NCBI RefSeq assembly: GCF_000971335.1
Contig: NZ_JZJL01000025.1
Span: 1-64,000 of the forward strand
Length of the DNA: 64,000 nt
Direction of reading: 5' to 3'
Source of the DNA: Chromobacterium vaccinii
GTDB taxonomy: Bacteria > Pseudomonadota > Gammaproteobacteria > Burkholderiales > Chromobacteriaceae
Notes under the pieces: model-generated
The model's input: the letters and a program-made list of their open reading frames with translations, nothing else
The model's database searches: none
What the model was told of the DNA's origin: nothing
Translations under genes and position numbers: made by a program
Shown here: in pieces, positions 1 through 8,790 of the stretch
Layout: every line of letters starts with the position of its first letter
Numbering within the stretch: the first letter of the stretch is position 1

Positions 1-129
1 CACGTCGACGGCGGGGGCGGAGGCCGGTTCCGGCGCGACGATGGGGGCCGGCGCGGAGGCCGGATTAGGCGGCGTGGCGCAGGCGGCGACAAGCAGGCTG
101 CCTGCCAGCAGGGTCAGACGGGCTTTCAA
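1..129 (-). CDS. Lipoprotein, 5' part only (cut by window edge)
   Basis: Only the first 43 codons are inside the window. Read on the minus strand from a TTG start, the product has a basic start (MKAR), a hydrophobic stretch and a lipobox ending LVAAC, so it should be cleaved by signal peptidase II and lipidated at that cysteine. After the cysteine comes a Pro/Ala-rich linker (APAPIVAPEPASAPA), typical of a periplasmic spacer. The start is TTG at 127-129 with a GCGAG ribosome-site-like sequence a few bases upstream; no ATG fits the frame. It lies 66 bases downstream of the binding-protein gene on the same strand and could be co-transcribed with it. The function cannot be told from this fragment. 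Confidence 0.7.
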   Translation of the reverse strand, partial: MKARLTLLAGSLLVAACATPPNPASAPAPIVAPEPASAPAVDV

Positions 130-195
130 CGGTGTCTCGCAAACGGGCAAAGACGGCAGTGTAGCCCAGCGCGGGCCCATTTGGCATGCCTGCCG

Positions 196-906
196 TCAAC
201 GCAGATCGAAACGGGCCATGCTGCCGTCGGCGCGCATCGAAGCGATGGCGCGGTCCAGCCGGGCGATCAGCGCGTCGTCGACTTTCCGGTTGCAGGCGAA
301 GGATACGTCCAGCGTATCCATCACCCAGGCCACCCTGGGCGGCGGCATGTCCAGACGCTTGGCCAGCGACGAAATGCCGACATCCAGCATCGCCCACAGG
401 TCCAGCCTGCCCAGCCGCAGCTTCTCCAGCCCGCTCAGATAATCGGCGCTCTCCTCCACCGCCAGGCCCCGCTCTTTCAGCCGCGCCGCCGCCATGGTGC
501 CGCGCATCGCCCCCACCCTCAGCGACTGAGCCTGTTCCAAGCCGCTCAGCTGACGGCCGTCGTCCGCCCTGGCCAGCAACACCAGGCGCATGTGCAACAG
601 CGGCGCGGTCCATTTGTACTTCGCCTGCAATTCGGGCAAGCGCCCAACGGGAAAGCAGGCGTCGGCCTGCTGTTCCACCAGCAGGCGGGCGCGCGCCTGG
701 GGATAGGCCTCGAAGCGCAACTCCACGCTAGCCCGGCGCCCCACTTCCTTCATCAGGTCGACGCCGGTGCCCCGCATGGACGCGCCGTCCGGCGCCAGCT
801 CGATGACGCCGGGAATCTGCGTCAACAGCATGCGCAGGGTTTCCGCTTGCGCGCCCCCCGCCTGCAACGCGCCCAACAAGACCGCCGCCGCTCGCCATCC
901 AGACAT
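196..906 (-). CDS. Periplasmic solute-binding protein, family 3 type
   Basis: A 236-residue secreted protein that looks like a family 3 (amino-acid type) extracellular binding protein. The signal peptide is about residues 1-21, ending AQA before ETLRML. The body shows the usual pattern of two alpha/beta lobes: an early GTGVDLMKEV helix, an ACFPVGRLPE segment, and a late DDALIARLDRAI helix with MRADGSMARF, the common C-terminal signature of these proteins. The start was set at the ATG at 904-906, because a GGAGAG ribosome site lies just upstream; a longer frame begins with sequence unlike a signal peptide. No ABC permease or ATPase is next to it, so it is an orphan binding protein, possibly a sensor-type or ligand-scavenging one. 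Substrate unknown. Confidence 0.8.
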   Translation of the reverse strand: MSGWRAAAVLLGALQAGGAQAETLRMLLTQIPGVIELAPDGASMRGTGVDLMKEVGRRASVELRFEAYPQARARLLVEQQADACFPVGRLPELQAKYKWTAPLLHMRLVLLARADDGRQLSGLEQAQSLRVGAMRGTMAAARLKERGLAVEESADYLSGLEKLRLGRLDLWAMLDVGISSLAKRLDMPPPRVAWVMDTLDVSFACNRKVDDALIARLDRAIASMRADGSMARFDLR

Positions 907-940
907 CGTCTCTCCAGGCCATCCGTACTGTCTGAACCAT

Positions 941-968
941 AGCAAAACGGGGAGCCATCGCTCCCCGT
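941..968 (-). terminator. Rho-independent terminator of the NSS symporter gene
   Basis: Perfect 9-base stem (947-955 with 960-968, four-base loop). Read on the minus strand it is followed by TTTTGCT. It lies 15 bases after the symporter stop and before the binding-protein gene. Confidence 0.8.
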
Positions 969-983
969 CTTCTCATGCCGGCG

Positions 984-2303
984 TCAGATGCCGGCCAGCA
1001 TGATCCAGCCTATCAGCAAAGGCGCCAGCGCCATGCAGAAGCCGCGCATGCACTGCATCGCCCGCGGGGAGCGGCCCGACGACAGCTCGGCCTTCACCAC
1101 CGGCCAGGCTTTCCAGCCGACGAACAGCGCCAGCAGCAATTCGCCGGCCGGCATCAGCAGTTTGGAGGTGACGAAGTCCAGCAGGTCGAAGAAATTCATG
1201 CCGCCCAGCTGATAATCGCCCCACACGCCCAGCGACAGCGAGGCCGGGATGCCCAGCAGGAAGGTGCCGGCGGCCATCAGGATGGCGGAGGCGCGGCGCG
1301 ACAGGCGCAGCTCGTCGATCGCGAAGCTGGTCACCACTTCCAGCAGCGAAACGGAAGATGTCAGCGCCGCCAGCAACAGCAGGCAGAAGAACATCACCGC
1401 GAACAGCTGCCCCAGCGGCAGGTGGGCGAACACCGCCGGCATGGTGATGAAGGTGAGGCCGGGGCCGGCGGACGGATCGAAGCCGAAGGCGAACACCGCC
1501 GGCAGCACCATCAGGCCGGCCAGGAAGCAGGTGGCCACCGTCAGCGCGATCACCCACAGCGCCGAGCTCACCAGCTTGGATTCGCGGCCGACGTAGGAGC
1601 CGTAGGTGATCATGATGCCCAGGCCCAGCGACAACGAGAAGAAGGCCAGGCCCAGCGCGTCCACCAGCATCGCCGCGCTCACCTTGGAGAAGTCCGGCGC
1701 GACGAAGTAGCTGACGCCCTCCAGCGCGCCCGGCAACGTCAGGCCGCGCGCGATCAACACCAGCATCAGCACGAACAACGCCGGCATCAAAAACTTGGAC
1801 AGCGCCTCGATGCCCTTCTGCACGCCGCCGACCACCACTGCCAGCGTCAGCAGCGCGAAGCCGCCGTGGTAGAGCACCGGCTGCACCGGGTCGCTGATGA
1901 AGCCGGTGAAAATGGCGCCCAGCGCCTTGGGATCGGAAGTCATGATGCTGCCCTGCAGCGACTTGACGATATAGGCGACGGTCCAGCCGCCCACCACGCT
2001 GTAGAACGACAGAATGAGGAAGCACACCAGCACGCCCATATAGCCGATCACCGGCCAGAAGCCGCCGGCCAGCTTGCGGAAGGCGCCGACGGCGCCGGCG
2101 CTGGCGGCGCGTCCCAACGCCATCTCCGACACCATCAGCGCCAGGCCCAACGTCAGGCAGATGCCGAGATAAATGAACAAAAACGCGCCGCCGCCGTTGG
2201 TGGCGGCGACGTAGGGGAACTTCCAGATGGCGCCCAGCCCGATGGCCGAGCCGGCTGCCGCGAGAATGAAACCGAGGCGCGAGCCCCATTGAGATCTAGC
2301 CAT
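984..2303 (-). CDS. Sodium-dependent transporter, NSS (SNF) family
   Basis: A 439-residue inner-membrane protein of the neurotransmitter:sodium symporter family, the LeuT-fold group that imports amino acids with sodium. The first helix carries the family signature: W-x-S-R-L-G-F near residue 6, the unwound GSAIGLGAIWKFPY segment near residues 18-31 that binds sodium and substrate, and NGGGAF at about 36-41. Eleven to twelve hydrophobic segments follow, and the length fits bacterial members such as MhsT (about 450). The start ATG at 2301-2303 has an ACAGGAC ribosome site and gives the conserved N-terminus directly. It stands alone on the minus strand with its own terminator. The substrate, probably a neutral or hydrophobic amino acid, is inferred from the family only. 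Confidence 0.9.
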   Translation of the reverse strand: MARSQWGSRLGFILAAAGSAIGLGAIWKFPYVAATNGGGAFLFIYLGICLTLGLALMVSEMALGRAASAGAVGAFRKLAGGFWPVIGYMGVLVCFLILSFYSVVGGWTVAYIVKSLQGSIMTSDPKALGAIFTGFISDPVQPVLYHGGFALLTLAVVVGGVQKGIEALSKFLMPALFVLMLVLIARGLTLPGALEGVSYFVAPDFSKVSAAMLVDALGLAFFSLSLGLGIMITYGSYVGRESKLVSSALWVIALTVATCFLAGLMVLPAVFAFGFDPSAGPGLTFITMPAVFAHLPLGQLFAVMFFCLLLLAALTSSVSLLEVVTSFAIDELRLSRRASAILMAAGTFLLGIPASLSLGVWGDYQLGGMNFFDLLDFVTSKLLMPAGELLLALFVGWKAWPVVKAELSSGRSPRAMQCMRGFCMALAPLLIGWIMLAGI

Positions 2304-2918
2304 GTCCTGTAAATCTTTGTCGTGTAATAGGTTTTATGTGTGCCGCCACGCGCGCTCGGGCACGCGCAATCGCCCCGCCGAAACGGAGCCGGTCTAACGT
2401 GCACGGGAAGCGCGCGATGCCGCGGCGTCGCCGAACGTCCGCGCCTGCCTATGCGGCAAGCCGCGGAGTCGAGATGTCCGTCGCGCGCGTCGCGGCCGCT
2501 GCGCGGACCACGTCCGCCTGCGCGGCGGAACCGGGGGAGGAAGCCGTCTGTTGAACGGTTGCTACTGGCGCCCCGGGGTGGTGGAGCCTGCCAGTCCTCG
2601 CGATGCATCTTGAAGATGCGTTTCAGAATGTAACACGATTGCGAGCAGTCTCTAATTCATGCCAGTGTAAATAGTCGTTTACATGACATTCCGCATATGC
2701 GGCAATCCCGCCAGGGATCCGCCTCCGGCAGCGCGAAACCGCTCGATTTCCGCGTTGCCACCAGCCTCCGCCTGCGCCAATCCGACCGCTTAACACTTTC
2801 TTCACCATTGCAAAACAAACACATCACTTTTATTGCAATTGAAACATAAGCCTTATTCATCATCACTAGAATGACTCTCGCATTAAAACAATGTCATTAA
2901 AACTACAAGGGTCATGAA
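2304..2918. other. Gene-free stretch between divergent genes
   Basis: About 615 bases between the symporter (minus) and the secreted protein (plus). The first 500 bases are GC-rich with no convincing coding frame; the short frames there lack ribosome sites and family features. From about 2800 the DNA turns AT-rich, as expected for a promoter of the plus-strand gene, with a TAGAAT -10-like hexamer at 2867-2872 but no good -35 at the right distance. No RNA gene was recognised. Confidence 0.5.
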
Positions 2919-3398
2919 ATGAAGAAACTTGCTTTGGCCGCCTGCCTGCTGGGCGTTTCCTTCGCCGCGCTGGCGGACGCCAAATCCGACTGCCGCGCCG
3001 CCGCCGGCAGCTACCTGACCGGCACTGTGGTGAGCGGACCGACTTTCGCCTCCGGCCAGTCGCTCAACGGCGTCGAGCTGTCGCACACCCACGTCCGCCT
3101 GCGCGCCGACCAGGACGGCCGCACCTACGACGTGGCGATGGACAATGTCTACGCCTACGGCTACGACTACGCCGGCGAAGACGTCCCCTCTCCGCTGAAC
3201 ACCATCCAGCAGGGCGACCGCCTGCAGCTGTGCGGCCAGCTGTACACCAGCGGCGTCGGCATCCACTGGGTGCACCCCAACTGCGGCGCGCAGCCGACCA
3301 GCCGGCAGCCCAACGGCTGGGTGAAGAAGATCTACAACGACGGCACGGTCAGCGACAACTACGAAGCGAACACCGAATACTGTCAGCTGTGGCAATAA
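2919..3398 (+). CDS. Small secreted protein of unknown function with four cysteines
   Basis: A 159-residue protein with a clear signal peptide (MKKLALAACLLGV, cleavage near ALA or ADA at residues 19-21). The mature part has exactly four cysteines (SDCRA, LQLCGQ, HPNCGA, EYCQLW), which suggests two disulfides in the periplasm or outside. Other marks are a GVGIHWVHPNCG segment and a C-terminal half rich in tyrosine and tryptophan. The arrangement 'GD-x-L-x-x-C-G ... HWVH' faintly recalls the DUF3465 type (GD ... GGVVHWTH), but this is a guess. An AAGGG ribosome site lies about eight bases before the ATG. It is a single-gene unit with its own terminator. No function is assigned. Confidence 0.8.
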   Translation: MKKLALAACLLGVSFAALADAKSDCRAAAGSYLTGTVVSGPTFASGQSLNGVELSHTHVRLRADQDGRTYDVAMDNVYAYGYDYAGEDVPSPLNTIQQGDRLQLCGQLYTSGVGIHWVHPNCGAQPTSRQPNGWVKKIYNDGTVSDNYEANTEYCQLWQ

Positions 3399-3419
3399 GG
3401 AAGCCGCCATCTTCATGCG

Positions 3420-3446
3420 AAAAGCGCGCCCGAGGGCGCGCTTTTT
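3420..3446 (+). terminator. Rho-independent terminator after the secreted protein gene
   Basis: An 11-base stem, 3420-3430 pairing with 3435-3445, with a four-base loop and a run of five T at 3442-3446. It lies 21 bases downstream of the stop codon. Confidence 0.85.
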
Positions 3447-3718
3447 CATGGTTCAGCCGCTTGCCAGGCCGGACTGGCCGACCGGTTCTCCCATGCGCGC
3501 GAAACGATGCGCCGCCGACTCCGCCCTATCTCGGCGAAAAGCCCGCCCAGCCTGGAAAACAGATATCTAATTGAAAATTAAGCAGTTAATCTTCATCAAA
3601 CAACGTGAAAATGGCGAAAACTATGAATAAACTAAGTAGAAGAACGTAGTGTGCTGCGACGCCTCCCCCAGGTGCCCGAGCCGCGTCATTACCTTCGGCA
3701 GCCACGGGAGACGGAGAG

Positions 3719-4654
3719 ATGGTTACATTGCAGGCATTCCAGCCATTGATAGACACGGTGCAAGGCAGCCTGCTGCTGGCCTCGCCCGAGGATGGCCGCA
3801 TCTACTGCGCCAACCAGCTGGCCTGCATCCTGCTCGCCAGCCCCCAAAGCGAGCTGCTCAAGTCTTCGGTCTACGACTTCCTGCCGGACAAGACCGAGGC
3901 CTACAACATCTGCCGCGAGCTGGCCGGCAACAACATGATCTACAACCGCGGCATGCAGTTGAGCACCGGCACCGGACGGATGTTCGACGTCCAGTTGTCG
4001 GCGCGGCGCATCCTGCTGGACCAGGTGCCGCTGCTGGTGGTCAGTTTCTCCGACCGCACCGAGGCCAAGGTGCTGGGGCAGCTGCTGGATTTCGAGCGCC
4101 AGCTGGTGGAGCGCTCGCTCAGCATCGTCAAGACGCTGAAGGAAGAAGGCCGGCAGAGCGAAGACGAAGACAAACTGACCGGCGTGGTGGGCATGCACAG
4201 GCTGATGTCCAGCGCCCACGCCGAAACCAGCCGCGCCAAGCGTTACGGCGGCAATCTGTCCAGCCTGGCGCTGGAGCTGGTCAACATTCCCGAGATGGTG
4301 CCGCGCGAGGATGACGGCTCCGCCTACAGCCATCTGATCCGGCTGGCGGGCAGCCTGTGCCTGCAAAGCAGCCGCGACAGCGACCTGGTGGCGCGCCGCA
4401 GCGCCAACACCTTCGTCATCCTGCTGCCGCAGACGCCGATCAGCGGCGCCCATGAGATGGGACGGCGCCTGATCAAGTCGCTGCGCCAGCTCACCTTCCT
4501 GTACCAAGGCGCCGAAAACCAGGCGGCCGCCTGCATCGGCATCAGCACGCTGCGGCCGGAGGAAACCAGCCCCGCGCCGATGCTGGAACGGCTGGAGGAT
4601 GCTTTGGCCAAAGCCCGCGCGGGCGGCGCCAATTACATCATCGAACTGCCCTGA
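3719..4654 (+). CDS. PAS protein with a degenerate GGDEF domain
   Basis: A 311-residue soluble protein. Residues about 10-115 form a PAS fold: VQGSLLLASPEDGRIYCANQLACILL at the start and VPLLVVSFSDRTEAK at the end. A helical linker (about 118-145) leads into a GGDEF-type domain that opens with DKLTGVVGMHRLM, equivalent to the usual DxLTGL-x-NR-x. The catalytic loop GG(D/E)EF is replaced by RRSANTF, so diguanylate cyclase activity is not expected; such domains may bind GTP or a partner instead. The start has a strong GGAGACGGAGAG ribosome site. It stands alone, convergent with mpl. It may be a receptor or regulatory partner in cyclic-di-GMP signalling, which this genome uses (see the active protein at 60222-62672). 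That role is inferred. Confidence 0.8.
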   Translation: MVTLQAFQPLIDTVQGSLLLASPEDGRIYCANQLACILLASPQSELLKSSVYDFLPDKTEAYNICRELAGNNMIYNRGMQLSTGTGRMFDVQLSARRILLDQVPLLVVSFSDRTEAKVLGQLLDFERQLVERSLSIVKTLKEEGRQSEDEDKLTGVVGMHRLMSSAHAETSRAKRYGGNLSSLALELVNIPEMVPREDDGSAYSHLIRLAGSLCLQSSRDSDLVARRSANTFVILLPQTPISGAHEMGRRLIKSLRQLTFLYQGAENQAAACIGISTLRPEETSPAPMLERLEDALAKARAGGANYIIELP

Positions 4655-4731
4655 TCCCGCAAGCCGACACAGGCGCTTAATCTAGCGCCCGGAGCCGGGA
4701 ACCGCGCTTGCGGCATTCTCCGCTCGGCGGC

Positions 4732-6102
4732 TCAGGCCAGCCTGTCCAGCAGCTTCTGGTGGATGCCGCCGAAGCCGCCGTTGCTCATCACCAGCACATG
4801 GTCGCCCGGTTTGGCCTCGGCGACGATGGCGTCGATCAGCTCGTCGAAATCGCCGAAGGTCTGCGCCTTGGCGCCCATGACTTGCAGCGCCTCGCCCGGA
4901 TTCCAGTTCAGCCCCGCCGCCGAGCAGAACACTCTGTCAGCCAATTCCAGCGAGCCCGGCAACGCGTCCTTCATCGTGCCCAGCTTCATGGTGTTGGAGC
5001 GCGGCTCCAGCACCGCCAGGATGCGCGCGCCGCCTACCTTGCGGCGCAGCCCCTCCAGCGTGGTGGCGATGGCGGTCGGATGGTGGGCGAAATCGTCATA
5101 CACCGTGACGCCGTTCGCCGTTCCCTTCACTTCCATCCGGCGCTTGACATTGGCGAAGCGGGACAGCGCGGCTATGGCGTCTTTCACCGCCACGCCGGCG
5201 TGGCGGGCGGCGGCGATGGCGGCGATCGCGTTCAGGCGGTTGTGCTCGCCCATCAGCGCCCAACGCACCGTGCCCTGCGCCTCGCCGTTCAACAGCACGT
5301 CGAAGCCGCCATCCTCATGCAGCGCGCCCAGCTGCCAGCCGGCGTCCGCGCCGAAGCGCTCCACCGGGGTCCAGCAGCCGCGGTCCAGCACGCGGTCGAG
5401 ATTGGCCTCGCGGCCGTTGCTGACGATGCGGCCGTCGCCGGGAATGGTGCGCACCAGATGGTGGAACTGGGTTTCGATCGCGGCCAGGTCGGCGAAGATG
5501 TCGGCGTGGTCGAACTCCAGATTGTTCAGGATGGCGGTGCGCGGCCGGTAGTGGACGAATTTGGAGCGCTTGTCGAAGAAGGCTGTGTCGTACTCGTCAG
5601 CCTCGATCACGAAAAAGGGGCTGACGCTGTCCGGGTCCAGCGCCGGCCGGCCCGGCAGCCGCGCCGACACGCCGAAGTTCTCTGGAATGCCGCCGATCAG
5701 GAAGCCCGGCGCCAGGCCGGCGTCTTCCAGGATCCACGCCAGCATCGAGCTGGTGGTGGTCTTGCCGTGGGTGCCGGCCACCGCCAACACCCACTTGCCC
5801 TGCAGCACGCTCTCGGCCAGCCACTGCGGGCCGGAGATGTACGGCAGGCCGCGGTTGAGGATTTCCTCCATCAGCGGCTTGCCGCGCGTCACCACGTTGC
5901 CGATCACGTACACGTCCGGGTTCAGATCCGCCTGCTCCGCGCCGAAGCCTTGCACCAGTTCGATGCCCATCGCCTCCAGCTGGGTGCTCATCGGCGGATA
6001 GACGTTGGCGTCGCAGCCGGTCACCTTGTGGCCGGCCTGTTTGGCGATGGCGGCGATGCCGCCCATGAAGGTACCGCAGATACCCAGGATGTGGATGTGC
6101 AT
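4732..6102 (-). CDS. mpl: UDP-N-acetylmuramate:L-Ala-gamma-D-Glu-meso-DAP ligase
   Basis: Mpl recycles cell-wall tripeptide: in the cytoplasm it joins L-Ala-gamma-D-Glu-meso-diaminopimelate to UDP-MurNAc with ATP. The protein has 456 residues, matching E. coli Mpl (457). It begins MHIHILGICGTFMGGIA, the Rossmann start shared with MurC but with the Mpl-specific GTFMGG. The ATP loop is AGTHGKTTTSSML near residue 113, and the C-terminal domain has VYDDFAHHPTAI, the conserved Mur-ligase DDYAHHP variant. The start was moved to the ATG at 6100-6102; a longer open frame upstream has no family features. It is divergent from btsS with 187 bases between them. Confidence 0.95.
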   Translation of the reverse strand: MHIHILGICGTFMGGIAAIAKQAGHKVTGCDANVYPPMSTQLEAMGIELVQGFGAEQADLNPDVYVIGNVVTRGKPLMEEILNRGLPYISGPQWLAESVLQGKWVLAVAGTHGKTTTSSMLAWILEDAGLAPGFLIGGIPENFGVSARLPGRPALDPDSVSPFFVIEADEYDTAFFDKRSKFVHYRPRTAILNNLEFDHADIFADLAAIETQFHHLVRTIPGDGRIVSNGREANLDRVLDRGCWTPVERFGADAGWQLGALHEDGGFDVLLNGEAQGTVRWALMGEHNRLNAIAAIAAARHAGVAVKDAIAALSRFANVKRRMEVKGTANGVTVYDDFAHHPTAIATTLEGLRRKVGGARILAVLEPRSNTMKLGTMKDALPGSLELADRVFCSAAGLNWNPGEALQVMGAKAQTFGDFDELIDAIVAEAKPGDHVLVMSNGGFGGIHQKLLDRLA

Positions 6103-6289
6103 ATCGTTCAACGCAGCTAAAAACAACGAAACCGCAAGGATACCGGAAAGCTGCCCGCCCCGACACCGCGAGCCGGCCTCCCCGCCCGCCTCGACGCGCC
6201 GCAGGCGCCGTCCGCTCTTGCGCCAGGACAAGGCCGCGGCGGCGATACAGCCATTAAACTGTCTTCATGCAAACCATCCACGCCGCCGA

Positions 6290-7990
6290 ATGCTCGTAGA
6301 ACTGACCCTGGTGCTGTCGTTGCTGCAGCAGATGTGCGTTTACCTGGTGATCGCCTATCTGCTGTCCAAGACGCCGCTGTTCATCCCGCTGACCCAGATC
6401 ACGCTGCAACTGCCTCACAAGCTGGTCTGCTATCTGGTGTTTTCGATGTTTTGCATCATGGGCACCTATTTCGGTCTGCACATCCAGGATTCCATCGCCA
6501 ATACCCGCGCCATCGGCGCGGTGCTGGGCGGCATGCTGGGCGGCCCTTGGGTGGGGCTGGCGGTGGGCTTCACCGGCGGCCTGCATCGCTATTCGCTGGG
6601 GGGGCTCACCGCTGGCGCCTGCATGGTGTCGACGATGATGGAGGGCCTGCTGGGCGGCCTGGCGCATCTGTATCTGGTGCGCCGCGGCCTGCGCGCGCGG
6701 TTGTTCGATCCTCTGGTCGTGGCGGCGGTGGCCTGCGTCGCCGAGATCGGACAGATGCTGATCCTTCTGGCGCTGGTGCGCCCTTCCGATGCGGCCGAGC
6801 GTCTGGTGGCCAGCATCGCGCTGCCGATGATGGCGGCCAACACGCTGGGCGCGGCGATGTTCATGCGCATCCTGCTGGATCGCCGGGTGCTGGCGGAAAA
6901 ATACTCCACCGCCTTCTCCGGCAAGGCCCTGCAGATCGCCGCCCGAGCCGAAGGCGTGCTGCGACAGGGATTCGACCCGGAAAACAGCATGACGGTGGCC
7001 CGCATCCTGTACGAGGAACTGGGCGTCGGCGCGGTGGCCATCACCGATCGCGAGCGGCTGCTGGCCTTCATCGGCATAGGCGCCGGCCACCACCTGCCCG
7101 GCACGGCCATCACCTCGCCGCACACCCATCGCGCGATCGAGCGCAACGAGGTGGTGTACGCCGACGGCAACGAGACGCCCTACCGCTGCTCCATCAGCGC
7201 CCAGTGCCGGCTGGCGTCCTCGCTGGTGATTCCGCTGCGCGGCGAGGACGAGCGGGTGATCGGCACCATCAAGTTGTACGAGCCGCGCAACAAGCTGTTC
7301 TCCCGTATCAACCTGACGCTGGGAGAAGGCATCGCCCGGCTGCTGTCCACCCAGATACTGCAAGGCCAGTACGACAGGCAGAAGCAGCTCTTGGCGCAAA
7401 CCGAGATCAAGTTGCTGCATGCCCAAGTGAATCCTCACTTCCTGTTCAACGCGCTGAACACGCTGTCAGCCGTGATACGGCGCAACCCGGAGCACGCCCG
7501 GCAACTGGTTCAATACCTGTCCACCTTCTTTCGCAAGAACCTGAAGCGCTCTGAAGAGGCCGCGACGCTGGAAGACGAGATCGAACACGTCAGCGCCTAC
7601 CTGCGCATCGAGGAAGCGCGCTTCGCCGGCAGGCTGAACGTGGAGATCGCGCTGGATGAGGCTGCCCGCCTGGCGCGGCTGCCGGCGTTCTCGCTTCAGC
7701 CCATCGTGGAAAACGCGATCAAGCACGGCACCTCTCAATTGCTGGAAGCCGGCCGAATCCGCATCGGCGCGCGCTGCGCGGACGGTAGGCTTTGCGTGAC
7801 GGTGGAAGACAACGCAGGCCTGTACGCGCCGGCCGGCCCCGGCGACGGATTGGGCATGGCGCTGGTGGACCGCCGCATCCGCGCCCGCCACGGACCGGAT
7901 TACGGCCTGTCGGTGGAATGCAAACCAGAGGCCTACACCCGCGTCACGCTCAGCGTGCCCTGCCCCGCGCCCGGAGAAACGCCATGCTGA
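6290..7990 (+). CDS. btsS: Pyruvate-sensing histidine kinase of the LytS/LytTR group
   Basis: This 566-residue protein closely resembles E. coli BtsS (YehU, 561 residues), the high-affinity extracellular pyruvate sensor. Residues about 1-200 form the 5TM-5TMR_LYT membrane domain, with the BtsS-like stretches LLQQMCVYLVIAYLLSKTPL and GGLHRYSLGGLTAG. A GAF domain lies at about 220-340 (ILYEELGVGAVAITDRERLL). The kinase follows, with NPHFLFNALN carrying the phosphorylated histidine at residue 383, and an ATPase part with QPIVENAIKHG. The start is the ATG at 6290. It has no clear ribosome site and overlaps a 10-codon frame beginning at ATG 6267, so translation may be coupled. Its stop overlaps btsR by seven bases. 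Confidence 0.93.
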   Translation: MLVELTLVLSLLQQMCVYLVIAYLLSKTPLFIPLTQITLQLPHKLVCYLVFSMFCIMGTYFGLHIQDSIANTRAIGAVLGGMLGGPWVGLAVGFTGGLHRYSLGGLTAGACMVSTMMEGLLGGLAHLYLVRRGLRARLFDPLVVAAVACVAEIGQMLILLALVRPSDAAERLVASIALPMMAANTLGAAMFMRILLDRRVLAEKYSTAFSGKALQIAARAEGVLRQGFDPENSMTVARILYEELGVGAVAITDRERLLAFIGIGAGHHLPGTAITSPHTHRAIERNEVVYADGNETPYRCSISAQCRLASSLVIPLRGEDERVIGTIKLYEPRNKLFSRINLTLGEGIARLLSTQILQGQYDRQKQLLAQTEIKLLHAQVNPHFLFNALNTLSAVIRRNPEHARQLVQYLSTFFRKNLKRSEEAATLEDEIEHVSAYLRIEEARFAGRLNVEIALDEAARLARLPAFSLQPIVENAIKHGTSQLLEAGRIRIGARCADGRLCVTVEDNAGLYAPAGPGDGLGMALVDRRIRARHGPDYGLSVECKPEAYTRVTLSVPCPAPGETPC

Positions 7991-8706
7991 AAACCCTGCT
8001 GGTCGACGACGAGCCGCTAGCACGCGACGAATTGCGCCAGATGCTGGCCGGACACAGCGATTGCGACGTCGTCGGGGAATGCGGCAACGCGATCGAGGCC
8101 ATCGCCTTCATCCACCGCCAGCAACCAGACGTGGTGTTCCTGGACATCAGAATGCCGCGGATCAGCGGCCTGGAAATGCTGGCGATGCTGGACCCGGACA
8201 AGATGCCGCGCGTGGTCTTCGTCACCGCCTTCGACGACTTCGCGATTCAGGCCTTCGAAGAACACGCGTTCGATTACTTGCTCAAGCCGGTGGACCCGCA
8301 ACGCCTGGCCAAGACGCTGGCCAGGCTGAAGCGGGAAACCGCGCCGCAGGCGCTGGACATCTTGCGCTGCCTGCCCCCGCTGGAAGTGGTGCCCTGTCAC
8401 GGCGTCAACCGCATCATGCTGTTGCCGCTCGCCGAAGTGGAATTCGTGTCCTCGCGCGTCAGCGGCGTGTTTGTCCAGGCCGGCGACGGGCGTGAACACT
8501 TCACCGAGCTGACGCTGCGCACCTTCGAGGAGCGCAGCGCGCTGTTCCGCTGCCACCGCCAGCATCTGGTCAACCTGCGCGCGATCCATGAGATTCGCCT
8601 GGGTGAAAACGGCATGGCCGACATTGTCACCCATGCCGGCCGCTCGCTGCCGGTCAGCCGGCGCTTCCTCAAGCCGCTGAAGGAGGCGCTGGGCATTCCC
8701 GGCTGA
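7984..8706 (+). CDS. btsR: LytTR-family response regulator paired with BtsS
   Basis: A 240-residue regulator very close to E. coli BtsR (YehT). The receiver domain (residues 1-120) has the acidic pair DDE at 8-10, the phosphorylated aspartate D54 in VVFLDIRMPRISG, and the TAFDDFAIQAFEEHAFDYLLKP end. The LytTR DNA-binding domain covers about 135-238, with FVSSRVSGVFV, FTELTLRTFEE and FRCHRQHLVNL. In E. coli, phosphorylated BtsR switches on the pyruvate importer gene btsT. Here a CstA/BtsT-family gene begins 1.1 kb downstream and has a LytTR-like repeat array before it, so the same circuit is likely. The ATG overlaps the btsS stop, so the two genes are translationally coupled. Confidence 0.95.
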   Translation: MLKTLLVDDEPLARDELRQMLAGHSDCDVVGECGNAIEAIAFIHRQQPDVVFLDIRMPRISGLEMLAMLDPDKMPRVVFVTAFDDFAIQAFEEHAFDYLLKPVDPQRLAKTLARLKRETAPQALDILRCLPPLEVVPCHGVNRIMLLPLAEVEFVSSRVSGVFVQAGDGREHFTELTLRTFEERSALFRCHRQHLVNLRAIHEIRLGENGMADIVTHAGRSLPVSRRFLKPLKEALGIPG

Positions 8707-8790
8707 CGCCATCCTCCCCCTGTGCTACACCCAAATCAGCAAGCGCCGCCTCATAACAAGGCGCAAGACGAAAAGGATGGATGCAAGGGG

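Noticed and set aside
4708-6120. A 470-codon plus-strand frame opposite mpl
   Set aside because: The minus-strand Mpl motifs are unmistakable and the plus-strand frame is a His/Gln/Arg-rich shadow.
6005-6289. N-terminal extension of BtsS
   Set aside because: The upstream part of the open frame overlaps the mpl start region and does not resemble LytS-family proteins, whose conserved start coincides with ATG 6290.
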